This document shows positions 9,156 through 20,925 of a stretch of 64,000 nt of DNA, piece after piece. A program made the position numbers and the translations under genes. The stretch comes from Crossaster papposus (Eukaryota; Echinodermata; Asteroidea; Velatida; Solasteridae). Position 1 is the first letter of the stretch. Each line of letters begins with the position of its first letter. A model generated the notes under the pieces. That model did no database searches. It worked only from the letters and a program-made list of their open reading frames with translations, and was not told the origin of the DNA. The DNA is taken from assembly GCA_037893245.1 (NCBI GenBank), contig JBAIAA010000396.1:1054001-1118000 (forward strand), read 5' to 3'.

Positions 9156-12100
9156 ATGCGTCAGGATACTGGCGGCATAGGCCTATGTGGCAATACACGT
9201 GTACATACATACACATCACAAAACATGGCTGCGAATGAGGATAATGTTCTCGACATATATCTGAGCTGCGAACCTCAACGTTGTTCGAGAATGAAGAGAC
9301 ACTCACCAGCTCGACATTTGGGCAAAAATATTGTCAAATTTCTCAATGGAACAAACCTAAACTGAGAGACTCATGCGTCAGGACACTGGCGGCATATGCC
9401 TATGTGGCACTACACGTGTACATACAAACACATCAGAAAACATGGCTGCGAATGAGGATATTTTTCTCGACATATATCTGAGCTGCGAGCCTCAACGTTG
9501 TTCGAGAATGAAGAGACACTCACCAGCTCGACATCCGAGCCAAAATATTGCCAAATTTCTCACTGGAAAAAACCCAAACTGAGAGACTCATGCGTCAGGA
9601 TACTGGCGGCATAGGCCTAAGTGGCAATACACGTGTACATACATACGCATCAGAAAACATGGCTGCGAATGAGGATAATGTTCTCGACATATATCTGAGC
9701 TGCGAACCTCAACGTTGTTCGAGAATGAAGAGACACTCACCAGCTCGACATCTGAGCCAAAATATTGCCAAATTTCTCACTGGAACAAACCTAAACTGAG
9801 AGACTTATGCGTCAGGACACTGGCGGCATATGCCTATGTGGCACTACACGTGTACATGCAAACACATCAGAAAACATGGCTGCGAATGAGGATATTTTTC
9901 TCGACACATATCTGAGCTGCGAGCCTCAACGTTGTTCGAGAATGAAGAGACATTCACCACCTCCACATCTGAGCTAACATATCGCCAAAATTCTCACCGG
10001 AAGAGACCAAAACTTTGAGACACATGCGTCAGGACACTGGCGGCATAGGCCTATGCGGCAATACACGTGTACACGCATAAACATAAGAAAACATGGCTGC
10101 GAATGAGGATAATTTTATGAACTTATATCTGAGCTGCGAACCTCAACGTTGTTCGAGAATGAAGAGACACTCACCAGCTCGACATCTGAGCCAAAATATT
10201 ACCAAATTTCTCACTGGAAAAAAACCAAACTGAGAGACTCATGCGTCAGGATACTGGCGGCATAGGCCTATGTGGCAATACACGTGTACATACATACACA
10301 TCAGAAAACATGGCTGCGAATGAGAATAATGTTCTCGACATATATCTGAGCTGCGAACCTCAACGTTGTTCGAGAATGAAGAGACACTCACCAGCTCGAC
10401 ATTTGAGCCAAAATATTGTCAAATTTCTCAATGGAACAAACCTAAACTGAGAGACTCATGCGTCAGGACACTGGCGGCATATGCCTATGTGGCACTACAC
10501 GTGTACATACAAACACATCAGAAAACATGGCTGCGAATGAGGATATTTTTCTCGACATATATCTGAGCTGCGAGCCTCAACGTTGTTCGAGAATGAAGAG
10601 ACACTCACCAGCTCGACATCCGAGCCAAAATATTGCCAAATTTCTCACTGGAAAAAACCCAAACTGAGAGACTCATGCGTCAGGATACTGGCGGCATAGG
10701 CCTAAGTGGCAATACACGTGTACATACATACGCATCAGAAAACATGGCTGCGAATGAGGATAATGTTCTCGACATATATCTGAGCTGCGAACCTCAACGT
10801 TGTTCGAGAATGAAGAGACACTCACCAGCTCGACATCTGAGCCAAAATATTGCCAAATTTCTCACTGGAACAAACCTAAACTGAGAGACTCTTGCGTCAG
10901 GACACTGGCGGCATATGCCTATGTGGCACTACACGTGTACATGCAAACACATCAGAAAACATGGCTGCGAATGAGGATATTTTTCTCGACACATATCTGA
11001 GCTGCGAGCCTCAACGTTGTTCGAGAATGAAGAGACATTCACCACCTCCACATCTGAGCTAACATATCGCCAAAATTCTCACCGGAAGAGACCAAAACTT
11101 TGAGACACATGCGTCAGGACACTGGCGGCATAGGCCTATGCGGCAATACACGTGTACACGCATAAACATAAGAAAACATGGCTGCGAATGAGGATAATTT
11201 TATGAACTTATATCTGAGCTGCGAACCTCAACGTTGTTCGAGAATGAAGAGACACTCACCAGCTCGACATCTGAGCCAAAATATTACCAAATTTCTCACT
11301 GGAAAAAAACCAAACTGAGAGACTCATGCGTCAGGATACTGGCGGCATAGGCCTATGTGGCAATACACGTGTACATACATACACATCAGAAAACATGGCT
11401 GCGAATGAGAATAATGTTCTCGACATATATCTGAGCTGCGAACCTCAACGTTGTTCGAGAATGAAGAGACACTCACCAGCTCGACATTTGAGCCAAAATA
11501 TTGTCAAATTTCTCAATGGAACAAACCTAAACTGAGAGACTCATGCGTCAGGACACTGGCGGCATATGCCTATGTGGCACTACACGTGTACATACAAACA
11601 CATCAGAAAACATGGCTGCGAATGAGGATATTTTTCTCGACATATATCTGAGCTGCGAGCCTCAACGTTGTTCGAGAATGAAGAGACACTCACCAGCTCG
11701 ACATCCGAGCCAAAATATTGCCAAATTTCTCACTGGAAAAAACCCAAACTGAGAGACTCATGCGTCAGGATACTGGCGGCATAGGCCTAAGTGGCAATAC
11801 ACGTGTACATACATACGCATCAGAAAACATGGCTGCGAATGAGGATAATGTTCTCGACATATATCTGAGCTGCGAACCTCAACGTTGTTCGAGAATGAAG
11901 AGACACTCACCAGCTCGACATCTGAGCCAAAATATTGCCAAATTTCTCACTGGAACAAACCTAAACTGAGAGACTCATGCGTCAGGACACTGGCGGCATA
12001 TGCCTATGTGGCACTACACGTGTACATGCAAACACATCAGAAAACATGGCTGCGAATGAGGATATTTTTCTCGACACATATCTGAGCTGCGAGCCTCAAC

Positions 12101-12719
12101 GTTGTTCGAGAATGAAGAGACATTCACCACCTCCACATCTGAGCTAACATATCGCCAAAATTCTCACCGGAAGAGACCAAAACTTTGAGACACATGCGTC
12201 AGGACACTGGCGGCATAGGCCTATGCGGCAATACACGTGTACACGCATAAACATAAGAAAACATGGCTGCGAATGAGGATAATTTTATGAACTTATATCT
12301 GAGCTGCGAACCTCAACGTTGTTCGAGAATGAAGAGACACTCACCAGCTCGACATCTGAGCCAAAATATTACCAAATTTCTCACTGGAAAAAAACCAAAC
12401 TGAGAGACTCATGCGTCAGGATACTGGCGGCATATGCCTATGTGGCAATACACGTGTACATACATACACATCAGAAAACATGGCTGCGAATGAGAATAAT
12501 GTTCTCGACATATATCTGAGCTGCGAACCTCAACGTTGTTCGAGAATGAAGAGACACTCACCAGCTCGACATTTGAGCCAAAATATTGTCAAATTTCTCA
12601 ATGGAACAAACCTAAACTGAGAGACTCATGCGTCAGGACACTGGCGGCATATGCCTATGTGGCACTACACGTGTACATACAAACACATCAGAAAACATGG
12701 CTGCGAATGAGGATATTTT
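9156..12719 (+). repeat. 1085-bp pentamer higher-order repeat (A-B-A'-B-C), three units plus A2-B
   Basis: Pentamer units start at 9156, 10241 and 11326, and a fourth begins at 12411 and stops after two monomers. Spacing is exactly 1085 bp (5 x 217). Units at 10241 and 11326 are almost identical; one visible difference is CTCTTGCG at 10890 against CTCATGCG at 11975. The unit at 9156 differs in its first monomer (ATCACAAAACATGG, TTGGGCAAAAATATTGTC). A related pentamer stands once at 680-1764. Counting from 680-2073, this region carries two extra units: the offset to the 5' copy changes from 8476 to 10646 bp, a step of 2170 bp. No short D monomer occurs between about 9160 and 13060. Confidence 0.9.
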
Positions 12720-14027
12720 TCTCGACATATATCTGAGCTGCGAACCTCAACGTTGTTGGAGAATGAAGAGACATTCACCAGCTCGACATTTGAGCCAAAA
12801 TATTGCAAAATTTCTCACTGGAACAAACCTAAACTGAGAGACTCATGCGTCAGGACACTGGCGGCATATGCCTATGTGGCAATACACGTGTACATACATA
12901 CGCATCAGAAAACATGGCTGCGAATGAGGATAATGTTCTCGACATATATCTGAGCTGCGAACCTCAACGTTGTTCGAGAATGAAGAGACACTCACCAGCT
13001 CGACATCTAAGCCACAATATTGCCAAATTTCTCACTGGAAAAAAAAACCAAACTGTGAGACTCATGCTTCTGGACACTGGTGACATGATAATGTTCTCGA
13101 CATGTATCTGAGCTGCGAACCTCAACGTTGTTCGAGAATGAAGAGACACTCATCAGCTCGACATCTGAGCCAAAATATTGCCAAATTTCTCACTGGAACA
13201 AACCTAAACTGAGAGACTCATGCGTCAGGATACTGGCGGCATAGGCCTATGTGGCACTACACGTGTACATGCAAACACATCAGAAAACATGGCTGCGAAT
13301 GATGATATTTTTCTCGACATATATTTGAGCTGCGAGCCTCAACGTTGATCGAGAATGAAGAGACACTCACAAGCTCGACATCCGAGCCAAAATATTGCCA
13401 AATTTCTCACTGGAAAAAAAACCAAACTGTGAGACTCAAGCTTCTGGACACTGGTGACATGATAATGTTCTCGACATGTATCTGAGCTGCGAACCTCAAC
13501 GTTGTTCGAGAATGAAGAGACACTCATCAGCTCGACATCTGAGCCAAAATATTGCCAAATTTCTCACTGGAACAAACCTAAACTGAGAGACTCATGCGTC
13601 AGGACACTGGCGGCATATGCCTATGTGGCACTACACGTGTACATACAAACACATCAGAAAACATGGCTGCGAATGAGGATATTTTTCTCGACATATATCT
13701 GAGCTGCGAGCCTCAACGTTGTTCGAGATTATAGAGACACTCACCAGCTCGACATCCGAGCCAAAATATTGCCAAATTTCTCACTGGAAAAAATCCAAAC
13801 TGAGAGACTCATGCGTCAGGATACTGGCGGCATAGGCCTATGTGGCAATACACGTGTACATACATACACATCAGAAAACATGGCTGCGAATGAGGATAAT
13901 GTTCTCGACATATATCTGAGCTGCGAACCTCAACGTTGTTCGAGAATGAAGGGACACTCACAAGCTCGACATCCGAGACAAAATATTGCCAAATTTCTCA
14001 CTGGAAAAAACCCAAACTGTGAGACTC
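12720..14027 (+). repeat. Super-repeat start block, copy 2: A2-D-B2-D2-B-A
   Basis: Marks are near 12845, 13063, 13220, 13437, 13594 and 13811. The block matches 2074 onward and 37573 onward. One extra A in the A-tract near 13038 shifts the offset to copy 1 from 10646 to 10647 bp. The monomer at 13220 has a class A left part (GGCATAGGCCTATGTGG) and class B right part with GATGATATTTTTC, and is followed by GTTGATCGAG (GTTGATCCAG at 2699 in copy 1). Confidence 0.82.
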
Positions 14028-17000
14028 ATGCTTCTGGACACTGGTGACATGATAATGTTCTCGACATGTATCTGAGCTGCGAACCTCAACGTTGTTCGAG
14101 AATGAAGAGACACTCACCAGCTCGACATCCGAGCCAAAATATTGCCAAATTTCTCACTGGAAAAGACCCAAACTGAGAGACTCATGCGTCAGGATTTTGG
14201 CGGCATAGGCCTATGTGGCAATACACGTGTACATACATACACATCAGAAAACATGGCTGCGAATGAGGATAATGTTCTCGACATATATCTGAGCTGCGAA
14301 CCTCAACGTTGTTCGAGAATGAAGAGACACTCACCAGCTCGACATCCGAGCCAAAATATTGCCAAATTTCTCACTGGAACAAGCCTAAACTGAAAGACTC
14401 ATGCGTCAGGACACTGGCGGCATTTGCCTATGTGGCACTACACGTGTACATACAAACACATCAGAAAACATGGCTGCGAATGAGGATATTTTTCTCGACA
14501 TATATCTGAGCTGCGAGCCTCAACGTTGTTCAAGATTATAAAGACACTCACCAGCTCGACATCTGAGCTAACATATCGCCAAAATTCTCACCGGAAGAAA
14601 CCAAAACTTTAAGACACATGCGTCAGGACACTGGCGGCATAGGCCTATGCGGCAATACACGTGTACACGCATAAACCAAGAAAACATGGCTGCGAATGAG
14701 GATAATTTTATGAACTTATATCTGAGCTGCGAACCTCAACGTTGTTGGAGAATGAAGAGACACTCACCAGCTCGACATCCGAGCCAAAATATTACCAAAT
14801 TTCTCACTGGAAAAAAACCAAACTGAGAGACTCATGCGTCAGGATACTGGCGGCATAGGCCTATGTGGCAATACACGTGTACATACATACACATCAGAAA
14901 ACATGGCTGCGAATGAGGATAATGTTCTCGACATATATCTGAGCTGCGAACCTCAACGTTGTTATGGAATGAAGAGACACTCACCAGCTCGACATCTGAG
15001 CCAAAATATTGCCAAATTTCTCACTGGAACAAACCCAAACTGAGAGACTCATGCGTCAGGATACTGGCGGCATAGGCCTATGTGGCATTACACGTGTACA
15101 TACATACACATAAAAAAACATGGCTGCGAATGAGGACAATTTTCACGACATATATCTGAGCTGCGAACCTCAACGTTGTTCGAGAATGAAGGGACACTCA
15201 CAAGCTCGACATCCGAGCCAAAATATTGCCAAATTTCTCACTGGAAAAAACCCAAACTGTGAGACTCATGCTTCTGGACACTGGTGACATGATAATGTTC
15301 TCGACATGTATCTGAGCTGCGAACCTCAACGTTGTTCGAGAATGAAGAGACACTCACCAGCTCGACATCCGAGCCAAAATATTACCAAATTTCTCACTGA
15401 AAAAAACCCAAACTGAGAGACTCATGCGTCAGGATACTGACGGCATAGGCCTATGTGGCAATACACGTGTACATACATACACATCAGAAAACATGGCTGA
15501 GAATGAGGATAATGTTCTCGACATATATCTGAGCTGCGAACCTCAACGTTGTTCGAGAATGAAGAGACACTCAACAGCTCGACATCTGAGCCAAAATATT
15601 GCCAAATTTCTCACTGGAACAAACCTAAACTGTGAGACTCATGCTTCTGGACACTGGTGACATGATAATGTTCTCGACATGTATCTGAGCTGCGAACCTC
15701 AACGTTGTTCGAGAATGAAGAGACACTCACCAGCTCGACATCCGAGCCAAAATATTGCCAAATTTCTCACTGGAAAAGACCCAAACTGAGAGACTCATGC
15801 GTCAGGATTTTGGCGGCATAGGCCTATGTGGCAATACACGTGTACATACATACACATCAGAAAACATGGCTGCGAATGAGGATAATGTTCTCGACATATA
15901 TCTGAGCTGCGAACCTCAACGTTGTTCGAGAATGAAGAGACACTCACCAGCTCGACATCCGAGCCAAAATATTGCCAAATTTCTCACTGGAACAAGCCTA
16001 AACTGAAAGACTCATGCGTCAGGACACTGGCGGCATTTGCCTATGTGGCACTACACGTGTACATACAAACACATCAGAAAACATGGCTGCGAATGAGGAT
16101 ATTTTTCTCGACATATATCTGAGCTGCGAGCCTCAACGTTGTTCAAGATTATAAAGACACTCACCAGCTCGACATCTGAGCTAACATATCGCCAAAATTC
16201 TCACCGGAAGAAACCAAAACTTTAAGACACATGCGTCAGGACACTGGCGGCATAGGCCTATGCGGCAATACACGTGTACACGCATAAACCAAGAAAACAT
16301 GGCTGCGAATGAGGATAATTTTATGAACTTATATCTGAGCTGCGAACCTCAACGTTGTTGGAGAATGAAGAGACACTCACCAGCTCGACATCCGAGCCAA
16401 AATATTACCAAATTTCTCACTGGAAAAAAACCAAACTGAGAGACTCATGCGTCAGGATACTGGCGGCATAGGCCTATGTGGCAATACACGTGTACATACA
16501 TACACATCAGAAAACATGGCTGCGAATGAGGATAATGTTCTCGACATATATCTGAGCTGCGAACCTCAACGTTGTTATGGAATGAAGAGACACTCACCAG
16601 CTCGACATCTGAGCCAAAATATTGCCAAATTTCTCACTGGAACAAACCCAAACTGAGAGACTCATGCGTCAGGATACTGGCGGCATAGGCCTATGTGGCA
16701 TTACACGTGTACATACATACACATAAAAAAACATGGCTGCGAATGAGGACAATTTTCACGACATATATCTGAGCTGCGAACCTCAACGTTGTTCGAGAAT
16801 GAAGGGACACTCACAAGCTCGACATCCGAGCCAAAATATTGCCAAATTTCTCACTGGAAAAAACCCAAACTGTGAGACTCATGCTTCTGGACACTGGTGA
16901 CATGATAATGTTCTCGACATGTATCTGAGCTGCGAACCTCAACGTTGTTCGAGAATGAAGAGACACTCACCAGCTCGACATCCGAGCCAAAATATTGCCA

Positions 17001-17253
17001 AATTTCTCACTGGAAAAGACCCAAACTGAGAGACTCATGCGTCAGGATACTGGCGGCATAGGCCTATGTGGCAATACACGTGTACATACATACACATCAG
17101 AAAACATGGCTGCGAATGAGGATAATGTTCTCGACATATATCTGAGCTGCGAACCTCAACGTTGTTCGAGAATAAAGAGACACTCATCAGCTCGACATCT
17201 GAGCCAAAATATTGCCAAATTTCTCACTGGAACAAACGTAAACTGAGAGACTC
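14028..17253 (+). repeat. Tandem duplication with 1613-bp offset (D-A-B-C-A-A''-D-A twice)
   Basis: The seven-monomer run D-A-B-C-A-A''-D at about 14028-15423 recurs at about 15641-17036, offset 1613 bp. Both carry TCAGGATTTTGGCGG, GGCATTTGCC, TTCAAGATTATAAAGAC, ATAAACCAAG, GTTGTTATGGAATG and CACATAAAAAAACATGG. The class A monomers that separate and end the runs (15424 and 17037) differ. The one at 15424 carries ATACTGACGGC and ATGGCTGAGAATG, which otherwise mark 17688 and 41145, so this junction is a mosaic. Copies 1 and 3 of the super-repeat each have the run once (3381-4620, partial, and 38881-40276). Confidence 0.83.
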
Positions 17254-18781
17254 ATGCGTCAGGATATTGGCGGCATAGGCCTATGTGGCAATACACGTGT
17301 ACATACAAACACATCAGAAAACATGCCTGCGAATGAGGATATTTTTCTCGACATATATCTGAGCTGCGAACCTCAACGTTGTTGGAGAATGAAAAGACAT
17401 TCACCACCTCCACATCTGAGCTAACATATCGCCAAAATTCTCACCGGAAGAGACCAAAACTTTAAGACACATGCGTCAGGACACTGGCGGCATAGGCCTA
17501 TGCGGCAATACACGTGTACACGCATAAACATAAGAAAACATGGCTGCGAATGAGGATAATTTTATGAACTTATATCTGAGCTGCGAACCTCAACGTTGTT
17601 CGAGAATGAAGAGACACTCACCAGCTCGACATCCGAGCCAAAATATTACCAAATTTCTCACTGAAAAAAACCCAAACTGAGAGACTCATGCGTCAGGATA
17701 CTGACGGCATAGGCCTATGTGGCAATACACGTGTACATACATACACATCAGAAAACATGGCTGAGAATGAGGATAATGTTCTCGACATATATCTGAGCTG
17801 CGAACCTCAACGTTGTTCGAGAATGAAGAGACACTCAACAGCTCGACATCTGAGCCAAAATATTGCCAAATTTCTCACTGGAACAAACCTAAACTGTGAG
17901 ACTCATGCTTCTGGACACTGGTGACATGATAATGTTCTCGACATGTATCTGAGCTGCGAACCTCAATGTTGGTCGAGAATAAAGAGACACTCATCAGCTC
18001 GACATCTGAGCCAAAATATTGCCAAATTTCTCACTGGAACAAACCTAAACTGAGAGACTCATGCGTCAGGACACTGGCGGCATATGCCTATGTGGCACTA
18101 CACGTGTACATACAAACACATCAGAAAACATGGCTGCGAATGAGGATATTTTTCTCGACATATATCTGAGCTGCGAGCCTCAACGTTGTTCGAGATTATA
18201 GAGACACTCACCAGCTCGACATCCGAGCCAAAATATTGCCAACATTCTCACTGGAACAAACCGAAAACTGAGAGACTCATGCGTCAGGACACTGGCGGCA
18301 TATGCCTATGTGGCAATACACGTGTACATACAAACACATCAGAAAACATGCCTGCGAATGAGGATATTTGTATCGACATATATCTGAGCTGCGAACCTCA
18401 ACGTTGTTGGAGAATGAAGAGACATTCACCACCTCCACATCCGAGCCAAAATATTACCAAATTTCTCACTGGAAAAAAACCCAAACTGAGAGACTCATGC
18501 GTCAGGATACTGGCGGCATAGGCCTATGTGGCAATACACGTGTACATACATACACATCAGAAAACATGGCTGCGAATGAGGATAATGTTCTCGACATATA
18601 TCTGAGCTGCGAACCTCAACGTTGTTCGAGAATGAAGAGACACTCACCAGCTCGACATCTGAGCCAAAATATTGCCAAATTTTTCACTGGAAAAAAAACC
18701 AAACTGTGAGACTCATGCTTCTGGACACTGGTGACATGATAATGTTCTCGACATGTATCTGAGCTGCGAACCTCAACGTTG
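17254..18781 (+). repeat. Array segment B3-C-A-D-B-B3-A-D
   Basis: Marks are near 17254, 17471, 17688, 17905, 18061, 18279, 18497 and 18714. The segment matches 40711-42238 at offset 23457 bp. Copy 3 has one more 217-bp monomer just before this segment (A2 at 40494), which accounts for the offset change from 23240 to 23457. The part from 17885 also matches 4601-5497. Diagnostic bases are ATATTGGCGG near 17264 and AATGTTGGTCGAG near 17964. Confidence 0.8.
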
Positions 18782-20511
18782 TTGGAGAATGAAGAGACAT
18801 TCACCACCTCCACATCTGAGCTAACATATCGCCAACATTCTCACCGGAAGATACCAAAACTTTAAGACACATGCGTCAGGACACTGGCGGCATAGGCCTA
18901 TGCGGCAATACACGTGTACACGCATAAACATAAGAAAACATGGCTGCGAATGAGGATAATTTTATGAACTTATATCTGAGCTGCGAACATCAACGTTGTT
19001 CGAGAATGAAGAGACACTCACCAGCTCGACATCCGAGCCAAAATATTGCCAAATTTCTCACTGGAACAAACCTAAACTGAGAGACTCATGCGTCAGGACA
19101 CTGGCGGCATATGCCTATGTGGCACTACACGTGTACAAGCCAACACATCAGAAAACATGGCTGCGAATGAGGATATTTTTCTATACATATATCGGAGCTG
19201 CGAGCCTCAACGTTGTTCGAGAATGAAGAAACACTCACCAGCTCGACATCCGAGCCAAAATATTGCCAGATTTCTCACTGGAAAAACAAACAAACTGAGA
19301 GGCTCATGCGTCAGTATACTGGCGGCATAGGCCTATGTGGCAATACACGTGTACATACATACACATCAGAAAACATGGCTGCAAATGAGGATAATGTTCT
19401 CGACATATATCTGAGCTGCGAACCTCAACGTTGTTCGAGAATGAAAATACATTCACCACCTCCACATCTGAGCTAACACATCGCCAACATTCTCACCGGA
19501 AGAGACCAACACTTTGAGACTCATGCGTCAGGACACTGGCGGCATAGGCCTATGCGGCAATACACGTGTACACGCATCAACATAAGAAAACATGGCTGCG
19601 AATGAGGATAATTTTATGAACTTATATCTGAGCTGCGAACCTCAACGTTGTTCGAGAATGAAGAGACACTCACCAGCTCGACATCCGAGCCAAAATATTG
19701 CCAGATTTCTCACTGGAAAAACAAACAAACTGAGAGGCTCATGCGTCAGTATACTGGCGGCATAGGCCTATGTGGCAATACACGTGTACATACATACACA
19801 TAAGTAAACATGGCTGCGAATGAGGATAATGTTCTCGACATATATCTGAGCTGCGAACCTCAACGTTGTTCGAGAATGAACAACAATTCACCACCTCCAC
19901 ATCTGAGCTAACACATCGCCAACATTCTCACCGGAAGAGACCAAAACTTTGAGACTCATGCGTCAGGACACTGGCGGCATAGGCCTATGCGGCAATACAC
20001 GTGTACACGCATCAACATAAGAAAAAAAAAGGCTGCGAATCAGGATAATTTTATCAACTTATATCTGAGCTGCGAACCTCAACGTTGTTCGAGAATAAAG
20101 AGACACTCACCAGTTCGACATCCGAGCCCAAATATTGCCAGATTTCTCACTGGAAAAACAAACAAACTGAGAGGCTCATGCGTCAGTATACTGGCGGCAT
20201 AGGCCTATGTGGCAATAAACGTGTACATACATACACATCAGAAAACATGGCTGCGAATGAGGATAATGTTCTCCACATATATCTGAGCTGCGAACCTCAA
20301 CGTTGTTCGATAAGGAAGAGACATTCACCACCTCCACATCTGAGCTAACACATCGCCAAAATTCTCACCGGAAGAGACCAACACTTTGAGACTCATGCGT
20401 CAGGACACTGCCGGCATAGGCCTATGAGGCAATACACGTGTACATACATACACATAAGAAAACATGGCTGCGAATGAGGATATTTTTCTCGACATATATT
20501 TGAGCTGCGAG
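18782..20511 (+). repeat. Island of diverged monomers C-B-A*-C*-A*-C*-A*-C*
   Basis: Marks are near 18871, 19088, 19305, 19522, 19740, 19958, 20177 and 20395. Monomers here carry changes rare elsewhere: AAAAACAAACAAACTG, AGAGGCTCATGCGTCAGTAT, ACACATCGCCAACATTC, GAGACCAACACTTTGAGAC, CTGCCGGCATAGG and CCTATGAGGC. A 9-base A-run replaces the usual AAAACATGG at 20022-20030. The same forms reappear only at 42.2-43.5 kb and in the last 3 kb. They look like an older layer. Compared with 42.2-43.5 kb this copy has two extra monomers, 437 bp, in the A*-C* alternation. Confidence 0.82.
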
Positions 20512-20612
20512 CCTCAACGTTGATCGAGAATGAAGAGACACTCACAAGCTCGACATCCGAGCCAAAATATTGCCAAATTTCTCACTGGAAAAAAAAACAA
20601 ACTGTGAGACTC

Positions 20613-20618
20613 AAGCTT
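20613..20618. other. AAGCTT site marking the D2 short subclass
   Basis: The D2 short monomers read CTCAAGCTTCTGG where D reads CTCATGCTTCTGG; one base change creates a HindIII site. Seen near 2791, 13438, 20613, 20770, 21578, 27570, 31671, 31828, 32636, 35060, 35868, 38291, 43633, 43790, 44598, 53292, 53449, 55656, 55813, 56621 and 57429. Long monomers lack this site, so it gives a simple physical tag for D2. Confidence 0.8.
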
Positions 20619-20925
20619 CTGGACACTGGTGACATGATAATGTTCTCGACATGTATCTGAGCTGCGAACCTCAATGTTGTTCGAGAATGAAGAGACACTC
20701 ACAAGCCTGACATCCGAGCCAAAATATTGCCAAATTTTTCACTGGAAAAAAAACCAAACTGTGAGACTCAAGCTTCTGGACACTGGTGACATGATAATGT
20801 TCTCGACATGTATCTGAGCTGCGAACCTCAACGTTGTTCGAGAATGAAGAGACACTCATCAGCTCGACATCTGAGCCAAAATATTGCCAAATTTCTCAAT
20901 GGAACAAACCTAAACTGAGAGACTC
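20613..20925 (+). repeat. Tandem pair of short D2 monomers
   Basis: Two short monomers stand side by side, 157 bp apart, each with AAGCTTCTGG (a HindIII site). The link between them carries CACAAGCCTGACATCC where other monomers have an AGCTCGACAT form, and ATTTTTCACTGG. Equivalent pairs occur near 31671, 43633, 53292 and 55656, always after B2 or C* and before a class B monomer. All other short monomers are isolated. Confidence 0.85.
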
